NCBI GenBank assembly: GCA_947384285.1
Contig: CANDGI010000003.1
Location: forward strand, 79,745-143,744
Source of the DNA: an uncultured Lachnospiraceae bacterium
GTDB lineage: Bacteria; Bacillota; Clostridia; Lachnospirales; Lachnospiraceae
DNA length: 64,000 nt
Direction: 5' to 3'
Below the pieces are notes generated by a model that worked only from the letters and a program-made list of their open reading frames with translations, made no database searches and was not told where the DNA came from. Made by a program: the position numbers and the translations under genes. Numbering within the stretch: position 1 is the stretch's first letter; the number at the start of each line of letters is the position of its first letter. Shown here one piece after another: positions 26,731 through 36,366 of the stretch.

Positions 26731-26770
26731 ATACTGCCCCGGCCTTCTTATCCAAAGGCCGGGGCAGTAT
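26731..26770. terminator. Terminator-like hairpin downstream of asd
   Basis: ATACTGCCCCGGCCTT (26731-26746) pairs perfectly with 26755-26770 across an eight-base loop. It is 129 bases beyond the asd stop codon. No U-run follows on the minus strand; TTTTAAATTTT follows on the plus strand. The 26598-26898 gap otherwise contains the hydrogenase promoter. Confidence 0.65.
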
Positions 26771-26898
26771 CAGTTTTAAATTTTCTAATATCCCACTGCT
26801 TGCCGGGGTTTCGCGCGTGTCTGAAAAATCATTCCTGTCATCTGCACCCCCGCTTTACGTGATATTTATATCAACTTTATTTGGTATCTTTACCAGCT

Positions 26899-27984
26899 TT
26901 ATTTGGCAGAAATATACCCTTGGGCTTTTAACAGCTCTGCACACAGGATTGCTCCCCCTGCAGCGCCTCTTACGGTATTGTGGGATAAGCCCACAAACTT
27001 CCAGTCGTATACGGCATCCTCCCTCAGCCGTCCTACGCTGATTCCCATGCCATTTTCATAATCTACATCTGCCGTTACCTGGGGGCGGTTCTCCTCCTCC
27101 AGATATTGGATAAAGTGTTTCGGGGCGCTTGGCAGATTCAATTCCTGGGGCGCACCGCTGAAATTCCTTAATTTTTCAATCAACTGTTCCTTGGTTGGTT
27201 TCTTTTTGAATTTCACAAATACTGCCGCGGTATGGCCGTTTAATACCGGCACACGGATACACTGGCAGGTAATCACCGGGCTGGATGCAGGGGCAATTAC
27301 GCCGTCTTTGATTTCTCCCCAGATACGGAGGGGCTCTTTTTCAGATTTTTCTTCTTCTCCTCCGATAAAGGGAATGATATTCCCTTCCATTTCCGGCCAG
27401 TCCTGGAAGGTTTTCCCAGCGCCGGAAATTGCCTGGTAGGTGGTGGCTGCTACCTCGTAAGGCTCAAATTCCTTCCATGCCGTCAGAGCAGGGGCATAGG
27501 ACTGGATGGAGCAATTGGGCTTTACTGCCACGAATCCCCGTTCTGTTCCCAGACGTTTTTTCTGGGAATCGATGACTTTCATATGCTCCGGGTTGATTTC
27601 CGGCACGACCATGGGCACATCCGGCGTCCATCTGTGGGCGCTGTTATTGGAAACCACCGGGGTTTCCGTTTTGGCATAGGCTTCCTCTATTGCCTTTATC
27701 TCTTCTTTGGACATATCCACTGCGCTGAACACAAAATCCACTTGGGAAGCCACTGCTTCCACCTCGTTCACATTCATAACTACAAGATCCTTCACAGCTT
27801 CTGGCATAGGCGTATCCATTTTCCAGCGGCCGCCTACGGCATCCTCATATCTCTTACCTGCAGAACGGGGGCTTGCAGCAATCGTTGTCACCTCAAACCA
27901 TGGGTGGTTCTCCAGCAATGCGATAAAACGCTGCCCTACCATTCCTGTTCCGCCAAGCACTCCTGCTTTTAATTTCTGGCTCAT
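26899..27984 (-). CDS. asd: Aspartate-semialdehyde dehydrogenase (archaeal/fungal-type)
   Basis: A 361-residue enzyme making aspartate semialdehyde, the branch point to lysine, threonine and methionine. The NADP site is GVLGGTGMVGQRF, the catalytic cysteine is in VAVKPNCSIQSYA (about residue 154) and the substrate-side histidine is in RVPVLNGHTAAVF. The overall pattern fits the long archaeal/fungal class rather than the E. coli class. It follows argH by 15 bases and is probably cotranscribed. A terminator-like hairpin lies downstream. Confidence 0.95.
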   Translation of the reverse strand: MSQKLKAGVLGGTGMVGQRFIALLENHPWFEVTTIAASPRSAGKRYEDAVGGRWKMDTPMPEAVKDLVVMNVNEVEAVASQVDFVFSAVDMSKEEIKAIEEAYAKTETPVVSNNSAHRWTPDVPMVVPEINPEHMKVIDSQKKRLGTERGFVAVKPNCSIQSYAPALTAWKEFEPYEVAATTYQAISGAGKTFQDWPEMEGNIIPFIGGEEEKSEKEPLRIWGEIKDGVIAPASSPVITCQCIRVPVLNGHTAAVFVKFKKKPTKEQLIEKLRNFSGAPQELNLPSAPKHFIQYLEEENRPQVTADVDYENGMGISVGRLREDAVYDWKFVGLSHNTVRGAAGGAILCAELLKAQGYISAK

Positions 27985-27999
27985 TATATATTCTCCTTT

Positions 28000-29421
28000 C
28001 TATTTCATCAATTCCTGTTCCCAGTCCTGCAATGATGTTTTCCAATCCTTGCTCAAATATTCCTTTTCCAGTTCAATCACTTTCTTCATAGCCTCCTGCC
28101 CAGGAGCCCCCAGGGTAAGCCGCTTTTCCACGCAGGCCTTCAGGGAAACCGCATCAAAGATATCTTCTTCAAATACCGGGCTGATCTGTTTCAGTTCTTC
28201 TAAAGACAAATCGTCAATGGCAGCCTTCTTCTCAATACAGTAAAGAACCAGCTGCCCCACAATTCCATGGGCATCCCGGAAAGGCACGCCGTGGTTTACC
28301 AGATAGTCCGCTGCATCTGTGGCATTGGTAAACCCATGCTTCGCGCTGGCTTCCATCCGTTCTTTTTTAAACTTCATGGTAGAAAGCATTCCTGCAAACA
28401 ATGCCAGGCAGCCCTTCCCCGTATCTATGGCATCAAAGGTGAATTCCTTATCCTCCTGCATGTCCTTATTATAGGCAAGAGGAAGCCCTTTCATGGTTGT
28501 AAGCAGAGAAATCAGCGCCCCATAGACGCGCCCTGTTTTTCCCCGGACAAGCTCTGCGATATCAGGATTCTTCTTCTGGGGCATAATGCTGCTGCCTGTG
28601 CTGTATGCATCATCAATCTCCACAAACTGGTATTCATTGCTGTTCCAGATAATGATTTCCTCTGAAAACCGGCTCAGATGCATCATGACAGTAGACAATG
28701 CAGATAAAAATTCAATCAGGTAATCCCGGTCGGACACCCCATCCATGCTGTTTAAGGCAGGCCCGTCAAAGCCCAGCTGCCTTGCGGTGTCATATCGGTC
28801 CAAATCATACGTAGTCCCAGCCAGGGCTCCGCTGCCAAGGGGGCAGAAATTCATCCTATGGTAAATATCCTCCATTCTCTGGCGGTCTCTTTTAAACATT
28901 TCAAAATAAGCGCCCATGTGGTGGGCCAGCGTGACCGGCTGTGCCTTTTGCAGATGAGTAAACCCTGGCATATAGGTATCTACGTTGTTTTCCATGATTA
29001 TTAAAATTTCATTTAATAATTTTTCCAGCAGTTCATCTGTCTTAAGCACCTCCTGCCTGGTAAAAAGCCGCATATCCAGCGCAACCTGGTCGTTCCTGCT
29101 TCTCCCGGTATGCAATTTCTTCCCGGTATCTCCCAGACGGTCAATCAGCGTTGCCTCTACAAAGCTGTGGATGTCCTCATACTCCTGGGAAATTTCAAGG
29201 GTTCCCTCCTCTACCTCCTGCAAGATATCCTTGATCGCCTTTACGATCTCCTGTGCCTCTTCCTGGGTCAAAATTCCCTGTTTCCCCAGCATTTTCACAT
29301 GGGCAATGCTGCCTTGCATATCCTGTTTGTAGAATTTTTTGTCAAATGATATGGACGCATTAAAATCATAGACCAGCTGGTCTGTTTCCTTGGTAAAACG
29401 TCCGCCCCATAATTGTGCCAT
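28000..29421 (-). CDS. argH: Argininosuccinate lyase
   Basis: A 473-residue lyase, last step of arginine synthesis (argininosuccinate to arginine plus fumarate). The fumarase-superfamily signature GSSIMPQKKNPD (about residue 279) contains the catalytic serine loop, and HTGRSRNDQVALDMRLF and TPGFTHLQKAQPV-like segments (YMPGFTHLQKAQPVT) are also present. The protein is full length. No argG lies nearby; asd follows directly. The ribosome binding site upstream of ATG is AGAGGGAAAA-like. Confidence 0.96.
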   Translation of the reverse strand: MAQLWGGRFTKETDQLVYDFNASISFDKKFYKQDMQGSIAHVKMLGKQGILTQEEAQEIVKAIKDILQEVEEGTLEISQEYEDIHSFVEATLIDRLGDTGKKLHTGRSRNDQVALDMRLFTRQEVLKTDELLEKLLNEILIIMENNVDTYMPGFTHLQKAQPVTLAHHMGAYFEMFKRDRQRMEDIYHRMNFCPLGSGALAGTTYDLDRYDTARQLGFDGPALNSMDGVSDRDYLIEFLSALSTVMMHLSRFSEEIIIWNSNEYQFVEIDDAYSTGSSIMPQKKNPDIAELVRGKTGRVYGALISLLTTMKGLPLAYNKDMQEDKEFTFDAIDTGKGCLALFAGMLSTMKFKKERMEASAKHGFTNATDAADYLVNHGVPFRDAHGIVGQLVLYCIEKKAAIDDLSLEELKQISPVFEEDIFDAVSLKACVEKRLTLGAPGQEAMKKVIELEKEYLSKDWKTSLQDWEQELMK

Positions 29422-29497
29422 ATAATTTTCCCTCTTTCTCTATTTGTTCCTGTATTCTTATATCTGCAGCCAAATGCCCCATCGTCAGATTTCCATT

Positions 29498-30229
29498 TCA
29501 AACACGTTCTAGCGCTGCAGCGAACGTTTCATATTTGGATACGGACGGAAAGGCAGGATGCCCCTTGCCCTGGGAGGCCAGTCTGCCCTGCCGCTCCCGC
29601 ATAGAAAAGATGCATCCGCAGTAATCCTGCCGATACATCCCGTATTCCCTGGAAAGCTCCACAGACCGCTTGTATCCATCCCGCTTCTTAAAATCAGACA
29701 TAAGGTAGGATACGCCATATTCCTCTGCCAGCCGTTCCCCGATTTCATTAAGCTTTTTTGCATTTTTCAAAGGGCTGATGGATAAGGTGGTGGTAAAATA
29801 ATCCATCCCCAGCTCCCTGGCATGCTCTGCTGCCTCCCTCAGACGCAGTTCATAACATTGAAAACAGCGTTCCCCGCCTTCCGGCAGCTCTTCCATTCCA
29901 TGAGCCATCTGGTAAAATTTATCTTTCTCATAGTTTCCTTCCAGAAATTCTATTTTATGGCAGATGTTTCCTTTCCCTGCCTTAAGCATGTCCAGCTGGA
30001 AAAGCTGGATAAAATGCTTCTGTTCCTCTACACGTTTCAAATACTCTTCCTCTGGGTATATATTGGGATTGTAGTAGAATACGGTAATCTGAAAATATTG
30101 GGACAGATATTCTAACACATAACTGCTGCAGGGAGCACAGCAGCTATGCAAAAACAATCTGGGAACATATTGCTGTTTTTTGTGGTTTTCGATAATCTTA
30201 TCTAATTCTTTCTGATAGTTCCGCTCCAT
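29498..30229 (-). CDS. queH: Epoxyqueuosine reductase QueH with repeat-derived C-terminal tail
   Basis: A 243-residue QueH (DUF208) enzyme, which reduces epoxyqueuosine to queuosine in tRNA. Key cysteines are visible: LHSCCAPCSS (double Cys and CxxC), GERCFQCYELRL and DYCGCIFS. Family members usually end shortly after the CGC motif. Here about 34 extra residues follow (MRERQGRLASQGKG, then HPAFPSVSKYETF), and their DNA carries a family B intergenic repeat. The ATG at 30227-30229 with AAGGTG five bases upstream is preferred over a far longer open frame to 30391. It follows a small membrane protein gene by 83 bases. Confidence 0.93.
   Translation of the reverse strand: MERNYQKELDKIIENHKKQQYVPRLFLHSCCAPCSSYVLEYLSQYFQITVFYYNPNIYPEEEYLKRVEEQKHFIQLFQLDMLKAGKGNICHKIEFLEGNYEKDKFYQMAHGMEELPEGGERCFQCYELRLREAAEHARELGMDYFTTTLSISPLKNAKKLNEIGERLAEEYGVSYLMSDFKKRDGYKRSVELSREYGMYRQDYCGCIFSMRERQGRLASQGKGHPAFPSVSKYETFAAALERV
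29521..29567. repeat. Family B repeat, single copy inside the queH 3' end
   Basis: CGAACGTTTCATATTTGGAT, followed by ACGGACGGAAAGGCAGGATG and CCCCTTG, matches 43341-43387 and the arms at 8132-8209 and 22890-22982. It lies within the coding sequence of queH. Confidence 0.85.
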
Positions 30230-30312
30230 AATAACACCTTGCTCTTTGGAATTTTTATTTTCCATATTAGCACATTGGCTGTTGGAAGGCAACAGATTTT
30301 TAGATAAGCAGG

Positions 30313-30660
30313 TTACAACTGCTTGAATGAAATTTTTATGGTTTCCTGCAATTCTTCCAATGGCAGCGGATTCCATTCTATCTGCTTCCACACATCCTTT
30401 GCCTTATATTGATGGAAGGAAATCTGTTTCTGGTCGCAATATACAAAAACCGCAAAAATCAAGCATGCAATTATGGTGCGTATGCCAAGGCTGGAATATC
30501 CGGCCTCCCCTTCCTGCGAATTGTCAACGGATGCCAAGCCTTTCCGGAATGCTGTTCTTCCTGTCTTTCCTCTATCAGCTTCCTCTGGATAAAAGGACGC
30601 GCGGATTTGGTCTACATACGCCCTGCGCTCCGCAGCCGTCTCTTCCATTTGCTTTGTCAT
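30313..30660 (-). CDS. Small hypothetical single-pass membrane protein
   Basis: A 115-residue protein not recognised by family. The first 60 residues are polar and charged (MTKQMEETAAERRAYVDQIR). Residues 61-77 form one hydrophobic segment (IRTIIACLIFAVFVYCD), then a polar tail with two tryptophans and acidic residues. GGGGAG five bases before the ATG is a good ribosome binding site, which supports a real gene. It lies just upstream of queH. Topology is probably N-terminus inside. No function is assigned. Confidence 0.65.
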   Translation of the reverse strand: MTKQMEETAAERRAYVDQIRASFYPEEADRGKTGRTAFRKGLASVDNSQEGEAGYSSLGIRTIIACLIFAVFVYCDQKQISFHQYKAKDVWKQIEWNPLPLEELQETIKISFKQL

Positions 30661-30776
30661 GGCGTCTCCCCAAAATTTTTCTTACTACAGTTTACGATTC
30701 TGTTGTCTGAAAAATACATGCTTTCTCTCTAAAATCCAGGTATCTTCTGAAAAATTCCGTTCTCTCACGTTTTCCC

Positions 30777-30934
30777 AGAGCATGTTTGACAATTGCTTTC
30801 TCCTAGATGTACGTCACAGTTTGTTGGACACCGAAGGCGCCCTGTGGGGATATTTGTGCCAAATGAAGGGCGCATAGCGGGCTATGTAACCTGAATTCAT
30901 GCAGATTGGGGGAATGAATTTTCAAACATGCTCT
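30777..30934. mobile_element. MITE-like element with terminal inverted repeats
   Basis: AGAGCATGTTTGA (30777-30789) and TCAAACATGCTCT (30922-30934) are perfect 13-base inverted ends of a 158-base, non-coding block; similarity continues inward for about 26 bases. Internal hairpins include GGCGCCCT with AGGGCGC and CATAGC-ggg-CTATG. There is no clear target-site duplication. It fills most of the 30661-30973 gap. It could instead be a structured RNA gene. Confidence 0.55.
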
Positions 30935-30973
30935 CTCTCACACAGTAAGCGCCTCTGAAAAGCAGGAAGAGAA

Positions 30974-32254
30974 TTACCGCTGGTTTAATTCCTCCACAAT
31001 ATCCTCCCAGGTCACTCCCTTTTCCACCATAAGCACCATCACATGGTACAGAAAATCAGAGATTTCATACTTAATCTCCTCTTTTTCCGGGTTCTTGGAT
31101 GCAATGACAATCTCTGTAGCCTCTTCCCCTATTTTTTTCAGGATTTTGTCAATCCCTTTTTCAAACAGGTAGTTGGTGTAAGAGCCTTCCTTGGGATTGG
31201 CCTTGCGGTCTTTAATCACATCATATACATCCTCAAAAACCCTCATGGGATTCTTAGTGGTAAACTCCTTTTTCACCAATTCCTGGAAAAAACAGCTTGT
31301 ATTTCCAGTATGGCAGGCAGCCCCTACCTGGGAAACCTTAGCTAAGAGCGTATCCTTGTCGCAGTCGATGGTCAAAGATTTTACATACTGGTAATGGCCG
31401 GAGGTTTCCCCCTTAATCCAAAGCTCTTTCCTGCTTCTGCTGTAATACGTCATTTTCCCCAGGGATAAGGTGGTTTGGAATGCCTCTTCATTCATATAGG
31501 CCAACATTAAAACCTCTGCTGTCTGGTAATCCTGGACAATGACAGGAAGCATCCCTTCAGCATTCAGCTTAAACTCTGACCACTCCATGGAAGACTCGAA
31601 TTTCTTTGTCTCGATCCCTTCTGCGGCAAGAACCTGTTTCAGCTCTGTCACATAAGTATCCGGGTCGCTGATGTAAGGACCCCCGATTCCTGTTACCTGC
31701 TCTTTTTTCAGGATTTCCACCCAGCGATCCTTGTCATACCCTTCAATAATCACGCTGAAGGGATGGTCGGTAATGTCCTCCAGGGACTCAATAATCCCTT
31801 CATTCAACACCACCAGCTTGTGTATATTTTCGATTACTTCCTTCTTATGCTTAAAAATTAAATCTACATTTTCCATGGAAATCAATAGCTTTTCCCGGCC
31901 AAACCGCTTGGCTCCCTCTTCTGCAAGGGCAATGGTTTCGTGTTTTCCGCTGTCCAGGATAACCCCTCTGCATCCAGCATAAAGAAGCTTCTTAATATCT
32001 TCCAGGCGGTTTACATTCCCTGCGCCGTAAATAGGAATCTCCATCACCCGGCTCAGCTCCTTGATGGTATGCAGATTTGTCTCATGTTCTTCGTCCGTAT
32101 CCGATAAATCAAAAATATAAAGCTTATCCACTCCGCTGTCATTGTAGATTTTAGCCAGTTCCTTCAAATCTCCGGCCCTGGTAAGATCATTCTTTCCTTT
32201 TACCGCCATACCATCTTTCAGGTAAATTGTGGCAATCAGGTTCTTATGTTCCAT
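30974..32254 (-). CDS. hisIE: HisA/HisF-like barrel fused to HisIE
   Basis: A 426-residue trifunctional-looking fusion. Residues 1-220 form a HisA/HisF-like barrel. HisI (phosphoribosyl-AMP cyclohydrolase) spans about 225-330, with [18 protein letters not shown] and [21 protein letters not shown]. HisE (phosphoribosyl-ATP diphosphatase) spans about 335-426, with [19 protein letters not shown]. In the barrel, the HisF pattern CLDVKDGRVVKG is replaced by [11 protein letters not shown], so the first catalytic Asp is Tyr, and the second Asp region reads LLISMENV. The barrel therefore looks inactive. It ends the his operon, eight bases after hisB, with AGGTG upstream. hisA, hisF and hisH are not in this window. 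Confidence 0.93.
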   Translation of the reverse strand: MEHKNLIATIYLKDGMAVKGKNDLTRAGDLKELAKIYNDSGVDKLYIFDLSDTDEEHETNLHTIKELSRVMEIPIYGAGNVNRLEDIKKLLYAGCRGVILDSGKHETIALAEEGAKRFGREKLLISMENVDLIFKHKKEVIENIHKLVVLNEGIIESLEDITDHPFSVIIEGYDKDRWVEILKKEQVTGIGGPYISDPDTYVTELKQVLAAEGIETKKFESSMEWSEFKLNAEGMLPVIVQDYQTAEVLMLAYMNEEAFQTTLSLGKMTYYSRSRKELWIKGETSGHYQYVKSLTIDCDKDTLLAKVSQVGAACHTGNTSCFFQELVKKEFTTKNPMRVFEDVYDVIKDRKANPKEGSYTNYLFEKGIDKILKKIGEEATEIVIASKNPEKEEIKYEISDFLYHVMVLMVEKGVTWEDIVEELNQR

Positions 32255-32262
32255 ATTATCAC

Positions 32263-32856
32263 CTATAAACTACCTTTCGTTGACATAACATCTTTGATTC
32301 TTGGGTCCTTCCCAGTGGCTTCATCCAACGCCCTTCCAAAAGCCTTAAACAGCCCTTCGATCATATGATGGTTGTTTGTGCCGGATAAGATTTTCATATG
32401 AAGGTTCATTCCCGCGCTGTAGGAAATGGCATAGAAAAATTCCCTTACCATCTCAGTATCCATATACCCCACCCGTTCTGTGGTAAACTCCCCTTCAAAA
32501 GAAAAATACGGCCGTCCGCTTAAATCAATGGCGCAAAGAGCCAGGGTCTCATCCATGGGCAGAATACAGCTTCCATAGCGCCGGATTCCCTTTTTATCCC
32601 TCAATGCAATGCGGATGGCGTTTCCAAGGACGATCCCAGTGTCCTCAATGGTATGGTGGGTATCTACAATCAAATCCCCCGTCACCTGGACTTTCAAATC
32701 AAAAAAACCGTGGCGGGCAAACCCATCCAGCATATGGTCAAAAAAACCAATTCCTGTATTTAACTGGGTTGTGCCGCTGCCATCTAAGTTCAATGTCAGG
32801 CTCACATCTGTTTCCTTTGTCTTCCGGCGCTGCTTGGCGCTTCTCTCTGCTGGCAT
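32263..32856 (-). CDS. hisB: Imidazoleglycerol-phosphate dehydratase
   Basis: A 197-residue monofunctional HisB that dehydrates imidazole-glycerol phosphate. The manganese-binding histidine motifs are present as [27 protein letters not shown] and [26 protein letters not shown] six bases before the ATG at 32854-32856 sets the start; an upstream extension to 32970 overlaps hisD and is unlikely. It lies between hisD (103 bases) and hisIE (8 bases). Confidence 0.96.
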   Translation of the reverse strand: MPAERSAKQRRKTKETDVSLTLNLDGSGTTQLNTGIGFFDHMLDGFARHGFFDLKVQVTGDLIVDTHHTIEDTGIVLGNAIRIALRDKKGIRRYGSCILPMDETLALCAIDLSGRPYFSFEGEFTTERVGYMDTEMVREFFYAISYSAGMNLHMKILSGTNNHHMIEGLFKAFGRALDEATGKDPRIKDVMSTKGSL

Positions 32857-32959
32857 TGTTCTCTCCTCTTTTCTGCTTTCTATTTTCACAAATATAGGTT
32901 TCTGCGATACATTTTTCCGCCGATTGGAAAACTGCACCCTCTTGTCATTGCAAGAAAAT

Positions 32960-34252
32960 TTATCCTTCAAACCTTACTTTAATAGAATTTGCGTGCGCCG
33001 TCAACTGTTCTGAGGAAGCAAATTGTACAATATCTTTATAAATCGGCTCTAAAGCCTCCCTGGAGTAGGAGATAATGCTGGATTTTTTTATAAAATCGTC
33101 TACCCCTAAGGGTGAGAAAAACTTTGCTGTCCCGTTGGTGGGAAGCACATGGTTCGGCCCTGCAAAATAATCTCCCAAAGGCTCGCTGGAATATTCCCCT
33201 AAGAAAACAGCCCCGGCATTTTTAATTTTCATCATGACCTCAAAGGGATCTGCCGTCAGGATTTCCAGGTGCTCCGAAGCAATTTCATTGGCAGCCTCTA
33301 TGGCCTTCTCCATATTTTCTGCAACCAGGATATATCCGTAATTTTCCAAAGATTTCTCAATAATTTCTTTTCTGGAAAGGGATCTGGTGAATTTATCCAC
33401 CTCCGCAGAGACCTTCTCTGCCAGGGCTTCACTGTCCGTAATTAAAATAGCGCTTGCCAGCTCGTCATGCTCTGCCTGGGACAGCAAATCCGCCGCCGCA
33501 TACCTGGGATTGGCTGTTTCATCTGCAAGAACCAGGATTTCACTAGGGCCGGCAATGGAGTCAATGCTGACATGCCCAAACACAGCCTTTTTGGCAAGTG
33601 CCACATAAATATTTCCAGGGCCTACGATTTTATCCACTTTGGGAATGCTTTCCGTGCCAAAGGCCAAAGCTGCCACCGCCTGGGCGCCTCCTGCCTTATA
33701 TATTTCATCCACTCCCGCCAAATCCGCCGCTGCCAGGGTAGCGGGATTTACTTTGCCTTCCCGGCTGCAAGGCGTTGCCATCACAATCTTTTCCACTCCA
33801 GCCACCTTCGCCGGAACCACATTCATAAGGACGGAAGAGGGATAAGCAGCCTTGCCCCCTGGCACATAGACCCCCACCCGGGCCAGCGCGGTTACCTTCT
33901 GTCCCAGCAGAACGCCATCGGGCCTGCTGTCAAACCAGCTATACTGCTTTTGCTTCTCGTGGTATGCCCGGATATTTTCCAAGGACTTTTTCATAACCTC
34001 AACCAGCTTATCATCAGTCTTTTGGTATGCCTCCTGAATTTCCTCCCTGGTAACAAGAATATTTTCTTTGGAAATTTCTGCCCCGTCAAACTGCTTTGTA
34101 TAGGAAAATACGGCTTCATCCCCCATTTCCCGTACCTTTTCAATAATCTCATTGACGCAGGCCTCATACTCTTTATAGCTGTTGGGGCTTCGCTTCAATA
34201 AATCCTTTTGAAGGTCTCTCCTTGTTTCTTCCGTCAGTTTTCGTATCCTCAT
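32960..34252 (-). CDS. hisD: Histidinol dehydrogenase
   Basis: A 430-residue zinc enzyme that oxidises histidinol to histidine in two NAD-dependent steps. Zinc and substrate residues are recognisable in DLLSQAEHDELASA (Gln and His), GDYFAGPNHVLPT (Asp) and EQLTAHANSIKVR (His). NAD contacts lie in GPGNIYVALAKKAVFG. AAGGAGGG five bases upstream gives a strong start. It follows hisG by 95 bases. Confidence 0.97.
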   Translation of the reverse strand: MRIRKLTEETRRDLQKDLLKRSPNSYKEYEACVNEIIEKVREMGDEAVFSYTKQFDGAEISKENILVTREEIQEAYQKTDDKLVEVMKKSLENIRAYHEKQKQYSWFDSRPDGVLLGQKVTALARVGVYVPGGKAAYPSSVLMNVVPAKVAGVEKIVMATPCSREGKVNPATLAAADLAGVDEIYKAGGAQAVAALAFGTESIPKVDKIVGPGNIYVALAKKAVFGHVSIDSIAGPSEILVLADETANPRYAAADLLSQAEHDELASAILITDSEALAEKVSAEVDKFTRSLSRKEIIEKSLENYGYILVAENMEKAIEAANEIASEHLEILTADPFEVMMKIKNAGAVFLGEYSSEPLGDYFAGPNHVLPTNGTAKFFSPLGVDDFIKKSSIISYSREALEPIYKDIVQFASSEQLTAHANSIKVRFEG

Positions 34253-34347
34253 AAGTCCCTCCTTGCTTTCTTATTCACTGCATTCAGCAAATTATCCAGC
34301 GCAGTGCTCTTTATCTGAAATATAATCTTCATTTAATTGAAGGATTT

Positions 34348-34992
34348 TTACAATATTCCTTTTAAATCCTGTATTAATTTTGTAATTCTCTCATTTTCCA
34401 TTTTCATGCTCACCTGATTGACCACCATCCTTGCTGAGAGGGGGCAGACCTCCTCCAATACGTGGAGCCCATTTTCCTTTAGCGTGGAGCCTGTCTCCAC
34501 AATATCCACAATCACCTCGGACAGCCCTACAATGGGGGCAAGTTCAATGGATCCATTCAATTTAATAATCTCCACGGTCTGATGCTTCTTATTATAGAAA
34601 TAATTTTTGGCAATCCTGGGATATTTGGTAGCAACACGGATTAACTCATGATGCTTGAGCAGCTCCTCTGCCTCTTTCGGCCCGCACACGCACATCCGGC
34701 ATCTGCCGAATCCCAAATCCAGCACCTCATAGATATTCCTGGCCTCTTCTAAAATGGTATCCTTTCCAACCACCCCGATATCCGCAGCCCCATACTCCAC
34801 ATAAGTGGGCACATCAGGCCCTTTGGCAAGGAAAAACCTTAATTTTAATTCCTCATTCACAAAAATCAGTTTCCTGGTGGTCCTATCCTTCATTTCCTGA
34901 CAGGTAATCCCTATTTTTTCAAAAGCCTCTAACGTCTGTTTCGCCAGCCTTCCTTTTCCAAGTGCAAATGTTAAATATCTCATATCCTCCAT
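34348..34992 (-). CDS. hisG: ATP phosphoribosyltransferase, short form
   Basis: A 214-residue HisG of the short class, first step of histidine synthesis. The N-terminal [14 protein letters not shown] and the PRPP loop [18 protein letters not shown] are family motifs. The regulatory ACT-like domain of long HisG is absent, so the enzyme needs HisZ, whose gene is 18 bases upstream. Start at MEDMRYL or at MRYL is undecided; the first has a better spaced purine-rich sequence. Confidence 0.96.
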   Translation of the reverse strand: MEDMRYLTFALGKGRLAKQTLEAFEKIGITCQEMKDRTTRKLIFVNEELKLRFFLAKGPDVPTYVEYGAADIGVVGKDTILEEARNIYEVLDLGFGRCRMCVCGPKEAEELLKHHELIRVATKYPRIAKNYFYNKKHQTVEIIKLNGSIELAPIVGLSEVIVDIVETGSTLKENGLHVLEEVCPLSARMVVNQVSMKMENERITKLIQDLKGIL

Positions 34993-35010
34993 GGTATGTA
35001 CCCGCCTTTT

Positions 35011-36198
35011 CTATTTTAAAAACCGCACGTCTGTCATATGCATGCGCAGGGCATATGACTGGTATTCTTCCTGTGATCTGCCCTCTTCCCAAGCAGCCAG
35101 CGATACAAAATTCCCTTGGCCTCTTTGAAGCTCTGCTTCCCGTATGGCGTCCTCCTGCTTTTCCCTCTGGTATACGATTAAAATCCCATTGTCATTTACG
35201 GGAATTTTAATTTTCTGCCGGGACAATGCGGCCATAAGCTGGTCAATCACTACTGCAAATCCAATGGAAGGCGCATCCTTTCCAAAATAATTCAGCAGCT
35301 GGTCATAACGGCCGCCCTTGACAATCGGTTCCCCGCTCCCAAAGGTATAACCTGCAAATATGATACCCGTATAATAGTGATAACTGCTTAGCATGCCAAG
35401 CTCAATGGAAATATATTTTTCCACTCCGTAACATTTCAGCACGCCGGCTAATTCTTCCAGCCGTTCCAATGCATGTAAAATCACAGGGAAGCCAGAGGAC
35501 AACTCCTTGGCTCTTAGAATCATCTCCTGGGACATGCAGATATTCCCTAACATGGCGAATAATTCTTTTAATTCTTTTGATAAATGCAAAGAATCCAGCA
35601 GTTCTTCCACGCCAAAAAAATTCTTATTGAAAATCAGCTCCATCAATTCCTGTTCTGTTTCTTCCTGCAAATCGGCAGCGCTTACAAGTCCTCGGAAGAA
35701 ATCTACATGCCCAACGCCAATCTGGAATTCCTTCAATCCCGCCACCTTCAAGGCATTTACCACGAGGGCAAGGATTTCCGCATCTGCCGCCACGGAATTA
35801 TCCCCAATCAATTCCGCCCCAAGCTGCGTGCTTTCCTTTAACCTTCCCTGGTAACTGCTGTTATTGATAAAGGTATTGCCCATGTAGCAAAGACGCACCG
35901 GAAAGGTTTCGTCCCCGTAATATTTTGCCGCGCATCTGGCAATGGAGGGGGTAATATCCGGCCGCAATACCAATGTATTTCCTTCCCGGTCAAAAAATTT
36001 GTATAGGTCTTTGGAAGGGGTTGTTCCAATCTCCCTGCTGAAAATATCAAAGAATTCAAAAGTCGGGGTCTCAATTCCATGATATCCGTATGTTTTCAAT
36101 AAATGATGCAGGTTTTCCTGCAAAATTGATTTCCGTGCACATTCTCTATTGTAAATATCCCGGACACCTTCCGGCGTATGTATTAATTTCTGCTTCAT
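35011..36198 (-). CDS. hisZ: ATP phosphoribosyltransferase regulatory subunit HisZ
   Basis: A 395-residue HisRS-like protein that activates short HisG and mediates histidine feedback. Class II synthetase motifs 1 and 2 are recognisable (GIETPTFEFFDIF, VLRPDITPSIAR), as is GEPIVKGGRYDQLLNYF, but the C-terminal anticodon domain is missing, as expected for HisZ. AAAGGA precedes the ATG at 36196-36198. The open frame extends to 36327 only because the leader repeat stays open. First gene of the his operon. Confidence 0.95.
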   Translation of the reverse strand: MKQKLIHTPEGVRDIYNRECARKSILQENLHHLLKTYGYHGIETPTFEFFDIFSREIGTTPSKDLYKFFDREGNTLVLRPDITPSIARCAAKYYGDETFPVRLCYMGNTFINNSSYQGRLKESTQLGAELIGDNSVAADAEILALVVNALKVAGLKEFQIGVGHVDFFRGLVSAADLQEETEQELMELIFNKNFFGVEELLDSLHLSKELKELFAMLGNICMSQEMILRAKELSSGFPVILHALERLEELAGVLKCYGVEKYISIELGMLSSYHYYTGIIFAGYTFGSGEPIVKGGRYDQLLNYFGKDAPSIGFAVVIDQLMAALSRQKIKIPVNDNGILIVYQREKQEDAIREAELQRGQGNFVSLAAWEEGRSQEEYQSYALRMHMTDVRFLK

Positions 36199-36214
36199 AG
36201 CTGTTCCTTTCTGC

Positions 36215-36313
36215 CTGCATTTTTCCGCTGCCTGCCATCCAGAGGGCAGGAAATATTTCCAGATTATACGCTGATTTCTGCATTTTTCCGCTGTCTGCCA
36301 TCCGGCGGACTGG
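36215..36313 (-). repeat. Repeated leader segment of the his operon
   Basis: CTGCATTTTTCCGCTG plus (C/T)CTGCCATCC occurs at 36215 and 36278 (period 63, one mismatch in 25). Each copy leads into a hairpin, CCTGCC/GGCAGG and TGCCA/TGGCA. No T-box or known riboswitch core is seen. The leader is about 160 bases long. Confidence 0.7.
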
Positions 36314-36366
36314 CATGATTTGGGCATATCTGGTACTTTAGTATGCTACTATATTAAAACATTCCC

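Noticed and set aside
36199-36366. T-box or known riboswitch in the his leader
   Set aside because: No T-box antiterminator core or other familiar riboswitch consensus is visible.
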